From Aquipseudomonas alcaligenes MRY13-0052 (GTDB lineage Bacteria > Pseudomonadota > Gammaproteobacteria > Pseudomonadales > Pseudomonadaceae): 64,000 nt of DNA. Positions 17,893-29,333 of this stretch are shown here, in pieces. How positions within the stretch are numbered: position 1 is the first letter of the stretch; each line of letters starts with the position of its first letter. A model generated the notes under the pieces. The model did not search any database and was not told where the DNA came from. It worked only from the letters and a program-made list of their open reading frames with translations. The stretch is taken from contig BATO01000004.1 of the NCBI GenBank assembly GCA_000474255.1, forward strand, positions 1-64,000, in the 5' to 3' direction. A program made the translations under genes and the position numbers.

Positions 17893-18633
17893 TCAGCGGC
17901 GACGGTCCAGCGAGTAGACGAAGGGCGCCGTCACTTCCAGCACGCCGTTGGTCAGCAGCTCCGGCGGTGGCGGCGGCAGCGGCTGGGCGCGGCGGATCAT
18001 TTCCAGGGTGGCGCGATCCAGGGAGGCGCTGCCCGACTTGCCGGTGATGCTGTAGGCGGTGACCTTGCCTTCGCCATCCACGGTGAAGCGCAGGCGGTTG
18101 ACGCCTTCGAAGTTCCGGCGACGGGCGTCTTCCGGGTACTTCTTGAAGCGGGCCAGGTGAGCCATCAGCTTGCTCTGCCAGGTTTCCTTGGCCTGGGAGG
18201 GCGCGCTGGCCATGCTCTGCTGCGGTGCGGCCGGCTTGTCGTCACTGGGGGCGGCGGTGGTCGGCGCGGAGACCGTTTCCTTGACCGACTCCTGCTCCTG
18301 GGGCTTCTGCTCGGGCTTGGGCTCCGGGGGCTTGGGTTTCGGCGGCTTCGGCTTGGGCTTCGGCTTGGGTGCGATAGCGATGGTCGGCTTGGGCGCCTCG
18401 GCCAGCTTGGGCAGCGGGTCCGGCTCCGGCTCGACGCGCGGGGGCGGCGGCGGAGTGGGCATCGGGGCTGGTGCGGGCAGCGGCTCCAGCTCAATCATCA
18501 TGGCCGCCGGCGGCAGCTCGATGGGCTCCACGGAGGCATGCCAGAACAGCGCCCACCAGAACACCAAGGCATGGATGCCCAGTATCACGAGGAAGCTGGT
18601 GGACCACGAGAGGGTGCGTTTGACCTCGCTCAT
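17893..18633 (-). CDS. tonB: energy transducer TonB
   Basis: Inner-membrane-anchored protein spanning the periplasm that transmits ExbB-ExbD energy to TonB-dependent outer-membrane receptors for siderophores and other ligands; 246 residues. There is one N-terminal membrane anchor (about 12-32, SFLVILGIHALVFWWALFWH, with the conserved Ser and His). A long Pro-rich linker follows, with (E/K)P repeats at about 55-115 including KPKPKPKPPKPKPPEPKP. The C-terminal TonB domain (about 160-246) has KKYPEDARRRNFEGVNRLRFTVD and LPPPPPELLTNG. It abuts exbD without a gap. Pseudomonads have several tonB genes, and this one is the copy beside oxyR. Confidence 0.94.
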   Translation of the reverse strand: MSEVKRTLSWSTSFLVILGIHALVFWWALFWHASVEPIELPPAAMMIELEPLPAPAPMPTPPPPPRVEPEPDPLPKLAEAPKPTIAIAPKPKPKPKPPKPKPPEPKPEQKPQEQESVKETVSAPTTAAPSDDKPAAPQQSMASAPSQAKETWQSKLMAHLARFKKYPEDARRRNFEGVNRLRFTVDGEGKVTAYSITGKSGSASLDRATLEMIRRAQPLPPPPPELLTNGVLEVTAPFVYSLDRRR

Positions 18634-19056
<423 letters not shown>

Positions 19057-19060
19057 TGGA

Positions 19061-20215
19061 TCAGCTCACCTTGACCATGTGCGGGGCCTGGCTGCGATCG
19101 GCAGGCAGGTGGTCGAGGTCGCGGCTGACCAGCAGCAGGACCTGGGCGGACGCGTCGGCCACCTGGGCCTTGTAGCCGGCGATGGAGCGGGCGAAGACGT
19201 TGTAGATGACGACCGCGGGGATGGCCGCGACCAGGCCCATGGCGGTGGCCAGAAGGGCCTCGGCGATACCGGGGGCGACCACGGCGAGGTTAGTGGTCTG
19301 GGATTTGGCGATGCCGATGAAGCTGTTCATGATGCCCCACACGGTGCCGAACAGGCCGACGAAGGGTGCGGTGGAGCCGATGGTGGCAAGCACGCCGGTG
19401 CCTTGGCTCATCTGGCGGCCGCTGGCGGCGACCAGGCGCTCCAGGCGGAAGCTGACGCGTTCCTTGATGCCTTCCTTCTCGCGGGTATTGGCCGAAAGCT
19501 TCATTTCTTCCAGGGCGTCGTGCACCAGGACACGCGACAGGCTGCCTTCGCGGCTGGCGCTTTCGGCGGCTTCCGGCAGGTTGCGGGCGGCCTTCAGGTT
19601 GGCCAGCTCCTGGCGCAGGCGACGCTTGGCGCCCAGCAGTTCGATGCCCTTGGCGACCCAGACGGTCCAGGTGAGGATCGAGGCCAGTGCCAGGCCGATC
19701 ATCACGCTCTTAACCACCATGTCGGCGTTCTGGTACATGCCCCAGGGCGACAGGTCGTGGCCCAGGCCGTTGTCGGCTTCCTCGCCAGCCAGCGCGCCGT
19801 CCAGGGCACCGCCACTCAGCGCGGCGGCCAGGTCCTGGCCGAGCTTCTCGCCTTCGGTGAGGCGGTCCATGGTGGTGGTGATTTCCTCGGGGGAGGCGCC
19901 ACGTTCCTGCATCTTCTGGCGGGTCGCTTCGCGGATCTGTTCCGGGGTGGCCTGCGGGCCGAGGGTTTCGATCGACTCACGCAGGGCGGTCAGGCCGACG
20001 GACTCGGGGGCGGCAACCGGTTCGCCAGCCACCGGCGCGGCGACGGGTGTTGCAGCGGGGGCCTGGGCTTCGGCAGCGGCCGGTGCCGGGGTGGTCGGCT
20101 CCTCTGCGAACGCCGAGCCAGCCGGGAGCAGCATCAGGCTGATCATCAGTGCCGCAACGGGGCGGGAAAAGCGGGAGACGATGGTGGGCTGGGCGAGGGA
20201 TGCAATAGGTTTCAT
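19061..20215 (-). CDS. exbB: biopolymer transport protein ExbB (long N-terminal form)
   Basis: MotA/TolQ/ExbB-family proton channel of 384 residues. A signal-like hydrophobic segment (about 18-36) and an Ala/Pro-rich periplasmic stretch of roughly 120 residues ([41 protein letters not shown]) precede the three core helices (about 168-195, 290-315 and 335-360). The core contains [24 protein letters not shown] and [27 protein letters not shown]. The extended N-terminus is common in Pseudomonas ExbB. The start at 20215 (MKPIASLAQ) is preferred, because further upstream codons fall in the AT-rich promoter region. It is the first gene of the exbB-exbD-tonB operon. Confidence 0.93.
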   Translation of the reverse strand: MKPIASLAQPTIVSRFSRPVAALMISLMLLPAGSAFAEEPTTPAPAAAEAQAPAATPVAAPVAGEPVAAPESVGLTALRESIETLGPQATPEQIREATRQKMQERGASPEEITTTMDRLTEGEKLGQDLAAALSGGALDGALAGEEADNGLGHDLSPWGMYQNADMVVKSVMIGLALASILTWTVWVAKGIELLGAKRRLRQELANLKAARNLPEAAESASREGSLSRVLVHDALEEMKLSANTREKEGIKERVSFRLERLVAASGRQMSQGTGVLATIGSTAPFVGLFGTVWGIMNSFIGIAKSQTTNLAVVAPGIAEALLATAMGLVAAIPAVVIYNVFARSIAGYKAQVADASAQVLLLVSRDLDHLPADRSQAPHMVKVS

Positions 20216-20417
20216 GGCCGGACCTGACGAGAAAATTGCGGTTTCGTCCGTATTCGATGGAGAGGTCACGGACAAAAGGGCGAACATTATTGCAAGTAAT
20301 TCTTGTTTATAAAAGTGACAATGTAACTTTATTACCTTTGTTCGGCCGGGCGGCAGGGGTTTGGCGATTGGTCCGCTGGCCCCTATGCTCTGCACTTTTC
20401 CCTGGAGTACGCCCCCT
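20216..20417. promoter_or_regulatory. AT-rich divergent promoter region exbB / epimerase
   Basis: The 202 bases between two divergent starts include a conspicuously AT-rich core at about 20280-20340. I expect the exbB promoter there. -10-like AATAAT and TATAAA elements occur, but I could not pair them convincingly with a -35, and the best 19-base match to a Fur box is only about half. Iron control is therefore plausible from the gene content but not shown. Confidence 0.45.
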
Positions 20418-21275
20418 ATGTCCGCTTCTCCCTCCTTGCTGATCGCCGGTTGCGGCGATGTTGGCAGCCGTCTCGCCCTGCGGATGCTCGAGGCTGGCTG
20501 GCCGGTCCATGGGCTGCGACGAAATGCCTCGGCGCTGCCTGCAGGCGTGCTGCCGGTGGCCGGTGACCTGGAGGTGCCCGAGCGCCCGGCCGCCTGGCCC
20601 GAGGGCCAGTTGGATTACCTGGTGTACTGCGCCGCTGCCACCCAGCACGATGAGGCCGGCTACCGTTCCGCCTACGTCGAGGGCCTGCGCCATGTCCTGG
20701 CCTGGCTGGAGCAGTCCGGCCAGCGCCCGCGCCGCCTGTTCTTCGTTTCCAGCAGCGGCGTGTACGCGCAGAAGGATGGCGAGTGGGTCGACGAGACCTC
20801 GCCGGCCGAGGCCGAGGGCTATTCCGGGCGCATCATGCTGGATGCCGAGCGCCTGGCCCGCGAGAGCGGCATTCCGGCGACCGTGGTGCGCTTGACCGGC
20901 ATCTACGGCCCCGGCCGCGAGTGGCTGCTGAAGCAGGTGCGCATGGGCTACCGCGTGGTCAGCGAGCCACCGCTGTTCGCCAACCGCATTCATGCCGAGG
21001 ACGCCGCCGGCCTGCTGGCCTTCCTGCTCCAGGCCGATGCCCGTGGCGTCGAACTGGCCGAGGACTACCTGGGCGTCGACGACGCACCGGCACCGCTGCA
21101 CGAAGTGGTGGGCTGGCTGCGCGAGACCCTGGGCGTCACCGAGTGGGCGGAGGAATCCACCGTGCGCCGCTCCGGCAGCAAGCGTTGCAGCAACGCCCGC
21201 GCCCGCGCCATCGGCTGGGAACCGCTCTACCCCAGCTACCGCGAAGGCTATGCCGCCGTGCTGAAAGGCGCCTGA
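20418..21275 (+). CDS. NAD(P)-dependent epimerase/dehydratase family protein (YeeZ-like)
   Basis: Extended SDR-type protein of 285 residues. A Rossmann dinucleotide motif is present at the N-terminus ([18 protein letters not shown]), followed by the LVYCAAA strand, the active-site-like [16 protein letters not shown], and the structural [17 protein letters not shown] typical of NAD-dependent sugar epimerase relatives. The YxxxK catalytic pair is replaced around VYAQKDG, as in YeeZ-like proteins, so activity is uncertain. The start at 20418 is chosen from GGAG 11 bases upstream. It is followed after 17 bases by the AraC gene. Confidence 0.78.
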   Translation: MSASPSLLIAGCGDVGSRLALRMLEAGWPVHGLRRNASALPAGVLPVAGDLEVPERPAAWPEGQLDYLVYCAAATQHDEAGYRSAYVEGLRHVLAWLEQSGQRPRRLFFVSSSGVYAQKDGEWVDETSPAEAEGYSGRIMLDAERLARESGIPATVVRLTGIYGPGREWLLKQVRMGYRVVSEPPLFANRIHAEDAAGLLAFLLQADARGVELAEDYLGVDDAPAPLHEVVGWLRETLGVTEWAEESTVRRSGSKRCSNARARAIGWEPLYPSYREGYAAVLKGA

Positions 21276-21292
21276 GGCTGGACGCCAACCGC

Positions 21293-22078
21293 ATGCTTGC
21301 CCGCCCTTGGCTGCCAGGGGTGGAGCTGTTCCATGCGGATTTTTCCGGCCAGCCCTTCGGCCGCCACAGCCATGATGCCTTCGCCATAGGCGCCATTCTC
21401 GAGGGTGTTGGAGGCTATCAGTGCCGGGGCGCCCGCCATGCATTGGCCGCTGGCACGCTGTCGCTGATGAACCCCGAGGAACCCCACACCGGACACGCCA
21501 TCAGCGAGCGCCTGGTCTACCGCATGCTCTACATCGAAGAGTCCCGGCTGCCGGCGTTGCTGGGGCGCAAGCGTCTGCCCACCGGTTTCACCACGCTCAA
21601 TCCAGGGGACGATGGTGCCGTGGCAGCAGGGTTGGCGCGCCTGGCCGAGGAGTTCGGGCGTAATGACCCGCTGGCCCTGGAGAGCGAGCTGCTGGCGCTG
21701 CTGGAGCGGGTCTTCGTGCGCCATGGCGGGCTGCGTGCGGCAGCGCCGGCAAGCCGGGATGGCGGCATGACCGCCTTCCTGCGGGACTATCTGGAGGCCC
21801 ACCATGCCGAGGCGGTGAGCCTGGAGCAGCTGGCGGCCCTGGTGCAGCGCCACCCGCGCCACCTGATCGAGGCCTTCCGCCGCGCCTATGGCGTGCCGCC
21901 CCATACCTACCTGCTGCAACGCCGGGTGCGCGAAGCCAAGCGCCTGCTGCTGGGTGACCAGTCACCGCTGGAGGTGGCGCTCGGCCTCGGTTTTTACGAC
22001 CAGGCGCATTTCTCCGGCACCTTCAAGCGTTTCACCGGCGTGACGCCGGGGCAGTTCCGTCGCGCCGCGCGCACCTGA
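21293..22078 (+). CDS. AraC-family transcriptional regulator
   Basis: A 261-residue regulator. The N-terminal cupin-like sensing domain (about 1-150) has HSHDAFAIGAILEGVGGYQCRG and SLMNPEEPHTGH. The C-terminal domain (about 165-261) has two helix-turn-helix units: SLEQLAALVQRHPRHLIEAFRRAYGVPPHTYLLQRRV and SPLEVALGLGFYDQAHFSGTFKRFTGVTPGQFRR. The pattern is that of the AraC subgroup commonly placed next to LysE-type exporters, and the LysE gene here begins 67 bases downstream in the same direction. It probably controls that exporter, with an amino acid or similar as inducer. The start is uncertain because the ribosome site is weak. Confidence 0.85.
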   Translation: MLARPWLPGVELFHADFSGQPFGRHSHDAFAIGAILEGVGGYQCRGARHALAAGTLSLMNPEEPHTGHAISERLVYRMLYIEESRLPALLGRKRLPTGFTTLNPGDDGAVAAGLARLAEEFGRNDPLALESELLALLERVFVRHGGLRAAAPASRDGGMTAFLRDYLEAHHAEAVSLEQLAALVQRHPRHLIEAFRRAYGVPPHTYLLQRRVREAKRLLLGDQSPLEVALGLGFYDQAHFSGTFKRFTGVTPGQFRRAART

Positions 22079-22145
22079 GTTTTCTCCAAGACCGGGCCGC
22101 CACCGGGCCACGACACTGGCGCCTCGTTCCCTGGAGGCCCCGTCG

Positions 22146-22766
22146 ATGTTCGCCCTGTCCCTGCTGGTTGCCGGCACCCATTTCGCCGCGTTGCTTTCCC
22201 CGGGCCCGGATTTCTTCCTGCTGCTGCGTGCGGCGCTGACCCGTGGCCGCCGCCATGCCGATGGCTGTGCGGCGGGCATCGCCCTGGCCAATCTGGCGAG
22301 CATGCTGCTGGTGCTGCTGGCGTTGAGCTTTCTACCGGCCGATGGCAGCTGGCTGTGGCGAGCCCTGCAGGTGCTGGGCGGCGCCTATTTTCTCTGGCTC
22401 GGCGGGCAGGCCCTGATGGCGCACCGGCGCCTGCAATTGCCGGAAGGCGGCGAGGCCGGGCACGAGGGTTGCTGGCGGCAGGGGCTGCTGGAGGGGCTGG
22501 CGGCGAGCAGCCTGAATCCCAAGCTTCCGATCTTCTATGCAGGGCTGTTCGGCGTGTTGCGTAATTCGGCCATGCCCGCGTGGGGGCTGGGGCTGTCCAT
22601 GTTGTGGATGACCCTGGTGGTGCTGGGTTGGGACATGGGGTTGGTGCGCCTGCTGGGGCACTCGCGCTGGCGGCTGTGGCTGCAACGCCGGGTGGCGCTG
22701 CTGGACAGGGGCTGCGGGGCCTTGCTGGCGGCGCTGGGCGCCTGGCTGGTGGCCAGCGCCTTCTGA
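22146..22766 (+). CDS. LysE/RhtB family amino-acid exporter
   Basis: A 206-residue inner-membrane exporter with about six hydrophobic helices. Family landmarks are SPGPDFFLLLRAALTRGRR near residues 18-37, a second helix rich in Leu, GGAYFLWLGGQAL, and ASSLNPKLPIFYAG. It is placed after an AraC regulator with which it likely forms a regulated efflux unit. The substrate (an amino acid or a derivative) cannot be inferred. It is convergent with the lipoprotein gene, leaving 9 bases between the stop codons. Confidence 0.85.
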   Translation: MFALSLLVAGTHFAALLSPGPDFFLLLRAALTRGRRHADGCAAGIALANLASMLLVLLALSFLPADGSWLWRALQVLGGAYFLWLGGQALMAHRRLQLPEGGEAGHEGCWRQGLLEGLAASSLNPKLPIFYAGLFGVLRNSAMPAWGLGLSMLWMTLVVLGWDMGLVRLLGHSRWRLWLQRRVALLDRGCGALLAALGAWLVASAF

Positions 22767-22775
22767 GTCGGCTGG

Positions 22776-23513
22776 TTACTGGCGTTCCAGCAACCAGGCG
22801 CGCTTGCCGGGGGCGTACTCGGGCATCTCGTCGATCTGTGCGCGGTTGCCGGCTTCGAGGATCTCCAGGCGATTGCCGTCGTGGACGAAGATCCACGGGC
22901 TGCCCTGGGTGCCCAGTTGCAGCCAGATGCTGTCGTTTTCGCCACTCATGGCCGCACAATCGCCGGCTAGGCACAGGGCGAAGCGGTCGGCGCCGGGCAG
23001 GCCTTCGAGGCTGCCGTCGGGGTGGAACAGCACCAGGCCACCCTGGCCCATGCCTTCGAGAATCTTCCAGGTTCCACCGAGGTAGGCCTCGTAGAGGGCG
23101 TACTCGAAGCTGCTGCCTTCGGGGGCATCGGCTGCGGCGGGCTTGGCCGGGTGGACGAAGCGCTGCTCGGGCAGGTTCTCGCTGGATTTCTGCACCAGCT
23201 CCTTGCCGTCGAGGCCGAGTTGTTCGTGGAATTCATCGCCATAGAAGTCGACGCGCCAGTTCGACTTGCCCTGGCTGACCAGGCGGCCTTCGCCCAGCTC
23301 GAAACCGTTGCTGTAGTTGGCGGTGCCGGCCTTGGCGTCGATCTGCCATTCCAGGTTGGGGCCGTAGGCGAGAAGGGATTCGCGCAGCTTGCCTTCCTTC
23401 GCCGCTTCATCGATGGCGGCCTGGTTGATCCAGATGCCGCTGGGATCGGTGGGGGCGCTGGAGCAGCCGGCGAGTACGGCTGCGGCGATCAGCAGGGCGA
23501 GGGTCGAGCGCAT
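22776..23513 (-). CDS. predicted outer-membrane lipoprotein, unknown function
   Basis: A 245-residue lipoprotein. The signal peptide ends in the lipobox VLAGC with lipidated Cys17, and Ser at +2 suggests outer-membrane sorting. The mature region shows GIWINQAAIDEAAKEGKLRESLLAYGPNLEWQID near its start and WKILEGMGQGGLVLFHPDG later, suggestive of a small beta-rich fold. I cannot name a family. The start at 23513 has AAGGAA 7 bases upstream; an ATG five codons earlier is less favoured. It is downstream of ridA with a 58-base gap and may be co-transcribed with it. Confidence 0.78.
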   Translation of the reverse strand: MRSTLALLIAAAVLAGCSSAPTDPSGIWINQAAIDEAAKEGKLRESLLAYGPNLEWQIDAKAGTANYSNGFELGEGRLVSQGKSNWRVDFYGDEFHEQLGLDGKELVQKSSENLPEQRFVHPAKPAAADAPEGSSFEYALYEAYLGGTWKILEGMGQGGLVLFHPDGSLEGLPGADRFALCLAGDCAAMSGENDSIWLQLGTQGSPWIFVHDGNRLEILEAGNRAQIDEMPEYAPGKRAWLLERQ

Positions 23514-23571
23514 GACGGGTTCCTTCATGAAACGGTGGAGCGGCGGGGCCGGAGCCCCGCACGGGTGATCG

Positions 23572-23952
23572 TTATTCGATCACCAGGATGGCGTCCATTT
23601 CCACCTGCGAGCCGCGCGGCAGGGCGGCGACGCCGATGGCGGCACGGGCGGGATAGGGCTGTTCGAAGTAGCGGCCCATCACTTCGTTGACCTTGGCGAA
23701 GTGCGACAGGTCGGTGAGGAAGATGTTGAGCTTGACGATGTCCTTGAGGGAGCCGCCTGCGGCTTCGGCCACGGCCTTCAGGTTCTCGAAGACCTGAACG
23801 GTCTGGGCTTCGAAGCCTTCCACCAGTTCCATGGTCTTGGGGTCGAGGGGGATCTGCCCGGACATGTAGACGGTGTTGCCGGCCTTGATCGCCTGGGAGT
23901 AGGTGCCGATGGCGGCAGGGGCCTTGTCGCTGTTGATCACGGTCTTGCTCAT
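23572..23952 (-). CDS. ridA: RidA family enamine/imine deaminase
   Basis: A 126-residue trimeric enzyme that hydrolyses reactive 2-aminoacrylate and other enamines from PLP enzymes, protecting the cell from damage. Characteristic strands are [11 protein letters not shown], the segment [23 protein letters not shown], and the C-terminal substrate region [23 protein letters not shown], with the Arg that binds the carboxylate and the terminal Glu. It lies 28 bases downstream of spoT in the same direction. A second, shorter RidA-like gene is at 49637. Confidence 0.93.
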   Translation of the reverse strand: MSKTVINSDKAPAAIGTYSQAIKAGNTVYMSGQIPLDPKTMELVEGFEAQTVQVFENLKAVAEAAGGSLKDIVKLNIFLTDLSHFAKVNEVMGRYFEQPYPARAAIGVAALPRGSQVEMDAILVIE

Positions 23953-23980
23953 GCGGAACTCCTTGGTCCTGAGGGTTCTG

Positions 23981-26089
23981 CTACGCGCGCACCCGGGTGA
24001 TGCGGATCACCCCCTTCAGCGCACGCAGCTTCTTGATCACACGGGCCAGGTGCACGCGGTCGTGCACGCTGACCACCAGCTGGACGACGCTGATGCGGCC
24101 GTCGCGCTCGTCCATGCTGATCTTCTCGATGTTGCCGTCGGCGGCGTTGACGCTGCTGGCCAGCAGGGCGATCAGGCCGCGCTGGTGTTCCAGCTCGACG
24201 CGCAGTTCGACGTTGAATTCGCCTGCGACGTCCTTGGCCCAGGAGAGCTGGATGCACTTCTCCGGGTTATGGCGTATGTCGCCAATGTTCTTGCAGCTTT
24301 CCAGGTGCACGACCATGCCCTTGCCGGCGGACAGGTGGCCGACGATGGGGTCGCCGGGGATCGGCGTGCAGCACTTGGCGTAGCTGAGCACCAGGCCCTC
24401 GGTGCCGCGGATGGCCAGCGGGCCTTCGGCGCTGGGCAACTGCTCGCCTTCGCTGGCCAGCATGCGCCGGGCGACCACATAGGCCATGCGGTTGCCCAGG
24501 CCGATGTCTTCCAGCAGGTCCTCGATGACGTCGAGGCGGTACTCGGCGAGCACCGCCTGTACCCGTTCCGGGGCGATGCGGTCGAGGCCGCTCTCGAAGC
24601 CGGCCAGCACCTTGTTCAGCAGGCGTTCGCCGAGGCTGATGGACTCGGAGCGACGCTGCAGCTTGAGGGCGTGGCGGATGTGGGTGCGGGCCTTGCCGGT
24701 GACCACGAAGTTGAGCCAGGCCGGGTTCGGGCGCGCGCCGGGGGCGGTGACGATCTCCACCGTCTCGCCGCTCTGCAGCGGTTCGGACAGCGGCGCCAGG
24801 CGACGGTTGATGCGGCAGGCGATGCAGGTGTTGCCGACGTCGGTGTGAACCGCGTAGGCGAAGTCGACGGCCGTGGAGCCTTTGGGCAGCTCCATGATGC
24901 GGCCCTTGGGGGTGAAGATGTAGACCTCGTCCGGGAACAGGTCGATCTTCACGCTCTCGATGAATTCCAGGGAGTTGCCAGCACGTTGCTGCAGCTCCAG
25001 CACGCCTTTCACCCACTGGCGGGCGCGGGCGTGGGTGCCCTTGGGCTGGTCGTCCTCGGCGGACTTGTACAGCCAGTGGGCGGCGATGCCGTTGTTGGCC
25101 ATCTCTTCCATCTCGCGGGTGCGGATCTGGATCTCGATGGGCACGCCGTGCATGCCGAACAGCGTGGTGTGCAACGACTGGTAGCCGTTGGCCTTGGGAA
25201 TCGCGATGTAGTCCTTGAAGCGGCCGGGCAGCGGCTTGTACAGGTTGTGCACGGCGCCGAGCACGCGGTAGCAGGTATCGACCTTGTCGACGATGATGCG
25301 GAACGCGTAGACGTCCATGATCTCGTTGAAGGCTCGACGCTTGCCGCGCATCTTCTTGTAGATGCTGTAGAGGTGCTTCTCGCGGCCGATCACTTCGCCT
25401 TCCATGCCTTCGCGGGCCAGGCAGTGGGTCAGCGACTCCTCGATCTTGTTGACGATTTCCTTGCGGTTGCCACGGGCGCGGCGGACCGCGGCGCGGATGC
25501 GCTCGGAGCGCATCGGGTGCATCGCCTTGAAACCCAGGTCCTCGAACTCGATGCGCATGCTGTGCATGCCCAGGCGGTTGGCGATGGGGGCGTAGATCTC
25601 GAGGGTTTCCTTGGCGATGCGCCGACGCTTCTCGCCGGACAGCACTTCCAGGGTGCGCATGTTGTGCAGGCGGTCGGCCAGCTTGACCAGGATCACGCGG
25701 ATGTCGCGCGCCATGGCCATGGCCATCTTCTGGAAGTTCTCGGCCTGGGCCTCGGCCTTGGTCTCGAAGTTCATCTGGGTCAGCTTGCTGACCCCGTCCA
25801 CCAGCTCGGCGACTGTGTCGCCGAATTGCGCGGTGAGCGCTTCCTTGGCGATGCCGGTGTCCTCGATCACGTCGTGCAGCATCGCGGCCATCAGGCTCTG
25901 ATGGTCCATGTGCATGTCGGCGAGGATGTTGGCGACGGCGAGCGGGTGGGTGACGTAGGCCTCGCCGCTGCGGCGGCGCTGCCCGTCATGGGCTTGCTCG
26001 GCGTAGAAATACGCTCGGCGGACCAGGTTGACCTGGTCGTTGCCGAGGTAGGTCGAAAGGCGTTCGGCGAAGGCCTCTATGCTCGGCAA
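23981..26089 (-). CDS. spoT: bifunctional (p)ppGpp synthetase/hydrolase SpoT
   Basis: Stringent-response enzyme of 702 residues. The N-terminal HD hydrolase domain carries [12 protein letters not shown] and HDVIEDT (metal-binding His/Asp). The synthetase domain (about 200-350) has [21 protein letters not shown] and [18 protein letters not shown]. The TGS domain (about 390-450) has [28 protein letters not shown], and a C-terminal ACT domain follows (about 625-702). An intact HD motif distinguishes SpoT from RelA. rpoZ is upstream with a 60-base gap and ridA downstream, as in other gammaproteobacteria. Confidence 0.97.
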   Translation of the reverse strand: MPSIEAFAERLSTYLGNDQVNLVRRAYFYAEQAHDGQRRRSGEAYVTHPLAVANILADMHMDHQSLMAAMLHDVIEDTGIAKEALTAQFGDTVAELVDGVSKLTQMNFETKAEAQAENFQKMAMAMARDIRVILVKLADRLHNMRTLEVLSGEKRRRIAKETLEIYAPIANRLGMHSMRIEFEDLGFKAMHPMRSERIRAAVRRARGNRKEIVNKIEESLTHCLAREGMEGEVIGREKHLYSIYKKMRGKRRAFNEIMDVYAFRIIVDKVDTCYRVLGAVHNLYKPLPGRFKDYIAIPKANGYQSLHTTLFGMHGVPIEIQIRTREMEEMANNGIAAHWLYKSAEDDQPKGTHARARQWVKGVLELQQRAGNSLEFIESVKIDLFPDEVYIFTPKGRIMELPKGSTAVDFAYAVHTDVGNTCIACRINRRLAPLSEPLQSGETVEIVTAPGARPNPAWLNFVVTGKARTHIRHALKLQRRSESISLGERLLNKVLAGFESGLDRIAPERVQAVLAEYRLDVIEDLLEDIGLGNRMAYVVARRMLASEGEQLPSAEGPLAIRGTEGLVLSYAKCCTPIPGDPIVGHLSAGKGMVVHLESCKNIGDIRHNPEKCIQLSWAKDVAGEFNVELRVELEHQRGLIALLASSVNAADGNIEKISMDERDGRISVVQLVVSVHDRVHLARVIKKLRALKGVIRITRVRA

Positions 26090-26149
26090 GGCGTTACTCC
26101 TTCCCGGCTGCTGCGGCCCTGCGCCGTACGACGTCGACCCGGCATGGAC

Positions 26150-26413
26150 TTAGAGGGCCTCGTTGGCCTCGTCATCGAATGCAGCGAACAGCGGCTCGTC
26201 TTCGACGATGTCGTCCTGGGCGATCACGTCATAGTCCACCAGGCCGGCAGCGATTTCACGCAGGGCCACAACGGTGGGCTTGTCGTTTTCCCAGGCTACG
26301 CGGGGCTCTTTGCCGCCGGTAGCGAGCTGACGGGAACGCTTGGTCGCGAGCATGACCAGCTCGAAGCGGTTATCGACGTTGTCCAGGCAGTCTTCAACGG
26401 TAACGCGGGCCAT
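26150..26413 (-). CDS. rpoZ: RNA polymerase omega subunit
   Basis: An 87-residue subunit that stabilises beta' and contributes to ppGpp binding. The conserved core [29 protein letters not shown] is unmistakable, with an acidic C-terminus. It lies between gmk (upstream) and spoT (downstream), the classical gmk-rpoZ-spoT order. The close link of omega with the ppGpp enzyme is functional as well as positional. Confidence 0.97.
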   Translation of the reverse strand: MARVTVEDCLDNVDNRFELVMLATKRSRQLATGGKEPRVAWENDKPTVVALREIAAGLVDYDVIAQDDIVEDEPLFAAFDDEANEAL

Positions 26414-26535
26414 GGTGTTCCTCGTAGCACTAGATTGGGATGCGGAAGCTTTTGCCCGAGTGGGCGAGCGGACTGGATAGTCTAAAAAATCACCAGCATT
26501 TATGGAAGCGCTGATTTAACAGCGCTTCCAGGCGG

Positions 26536-28031
<1,496 letters not shown>

Positions 28032-28170
28032 GGGGTTTCCTCTCGGTGATGGCAGGTTCGAAGAGGGCGATTGTAGCCCAGAGCGGCGGCCCTCCCAACG
28101 CGGCGATGTCCCAGTGGCCGGCAGCCCTCTATAATGCCCGGCAGTTTTCCCCCCTGACAGGTATACCCAG

Positions 28171-28890
28171 ATGAAACGTCCCAGTGGCCGAGTGGCTGAC
28201 CAGCTGCGTTCGATCCGCATCACCCGCAACTACACCAAGCATGCCGAAGGCTCGGTGCTGGTCGAATTCGGGGATACCAAGGTGATCTGCACCGCCAGCG
28301 TCGAATCCGGTGTCCCGCGTTTCCTCAAGGGCCAGGGCCAGGGTTGGTTGACCGCCGAGTACGGCATGCTGCCGCGCGCCACCGGCGAGCGTAACCAGCG
28401 CGAGGCCAGCCGTGGCAAGCAGGGTGGTCGCACCCTGGAGATCCAGCGCCTGATCGGCCGTTCGCTGCGCGCTGCGCTGGACATGAGCAAGCTGGGCGAG
28501 AACACCATCTACCTGGATTGCGATGTGATCCAGGCCGACGGTGGCACCCGCACTGCTTCCATCACGGGTGCCATGGTGGCCCTGATGGATGCGCTGAAGG
28601 TCCTGAAGAAGCGTGGCGCGCTGAAGGGCGAGCCGCTGAAGCAGATGGTTGCCGCCGTGTCCGTTGGCATCTACCAGGGCGAGCCGGTCCTGGACCTCGA
28701 CTACCTGGAAGACTCCGCGGCCGAGACCGACCTGAACGTGGTCATGACCGACGCCGGCGGTTTCATCGAGGTACAGGGCACCGCCGAAGGCGCGCCCTTC
28801 CAGCCGGAAGAGCTGAACGCCATGCTGGCCCTGGCCAAGAAAGGCGTCACCGAGCTGTTCGAGCTGCAGCGCGCGGCGCTGGTCGACTGA
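28171..28890 (+). CDS. rph: ribonuclease PH
   Basis: A 239-residue phosphorolytic 3'-5' exonuclease that trims tRNA 3' ends. Signatures are the N-terminal [27 protein letters not shown], the phosphate-binding [25 protein letters not shown], and [19 protein letters not shown]. The full length is intact, unlike the frameshifted E. coli K-12 version. It is divergent from yicC and 22 bases upstream of the DUF4870 gene. Confidence 0.97.
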   Translation: MKRPSGRVADQLRSIRITRNYTKHAEGSVLVEFGDTKVICTASVESGVPRFLKGQGQGWLTAEYGMLPRATGERNQREASRGKQGGRTLEIQRLIGRSLRAALDMSKLGENTIYLDCDVIQADGGTRTASITGAMVALMDALKVLKKRGALKGEPLKQMVAAVSVGIYQGEPVLDLDYLEDSAAETDLNVVMTDAGGFIEVQGTAEGAPFQPEELNAMLALAKKGVTELFELQRAALVD

Positions 28891-28912
28891 TCACCCACCC
28901 GAGGAAACCCGC

Positions 28913-29278
28913 ATGAATGAGCCAACCCAAGTTCCACAGCCCAACCAGGAAGTTAGGCAATGGGCGATGTTCTGCCATTTCGCCGCTTTCCTCGGTGTGG
29001 TGCTGCCCTTCGGCAACCTGCTGGGCCCGCTGATCCTCTGGCAGGTGAAGAAGGACGTCGATCCCTTCATCGACCAGCAGGGCAAGGAAGCGCTGAACTT
29101 CCAGATCACCGTCACCCTCGCCGGCCTGGTGTGCATGCTGCTGATGCTGGTGCTGATCGGTTTCGTGCTGCTGCCCCTGGTGGGTCTGGTAGCGCTGGTG
29201 CTGACCATTATCGGTGGCATCAAGGCCAACGAAGGCCAGGCCTATCGCTATCCCTTCACCTGGCGTCCGGTGAAGTAG
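28913..29278 (+). CDS. DUF4870 small membrane protein
   Basis: A 121-residue inner-membrane protein. After a polar N-terminus it has the DUF4870 pattern AMFCHFAAFLGVVLPFGNLLGPLILWQVKKDVDPFIDQQGKEALNFQITV followed by two hydrophobic segments, then IGGIKANEGQAYRYPFTWRPV. The conserved Gly, His and Gln positions of the family are visible. It follows rph by 22 bases and precedes a strong terminator, so it is probably in an rph transcript. Function is unknown. Confidence 0.9.
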   Translation: MNEPTQVPQPNQEVRQWAMFCHFAAFLGVVLPFGNLLGPLILWQVKKDVDPFIDQQGKEALNFQITVTLAGLVCMLLMLVLIGFVLLPLVGLVALVLTIIGGIKANEGQAYRYPFTWRPVK

Positions 29279-29292
29279 GAGCGCGAGAAACG

Positions 29293-29318
29293 AAAAAGCC
29301 GGCATCAGCCGGCTTTTT
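29293..29318. terminator. bidirectional intrinsic terminator
   Basis: AAAAAGCCGG and its complement around a 6-base loop, followed by T-runs in both directions. It lies between the convergent DUF4870 gene (stop 29278) and crc (stop 29334). Confidence 0.92.
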
Positions 29319-29333
29319 TACGGGTGCGACTTC

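Noticed and set aside
20280-20340. Possible Fur box in front of exbB
   Set aside because: The best 19-base comparison to GATAATGATAATCATTATC reached only about half identity. I retained only a promoter region, not a Fur site.
23903-26485. 860-codon plus-strand frame opposite spoT and rpoZ
   Set aside because: Repetitive Val/Gly/Asp/His composition and no domain; it is a shadow of the minus-strand spoT codons.
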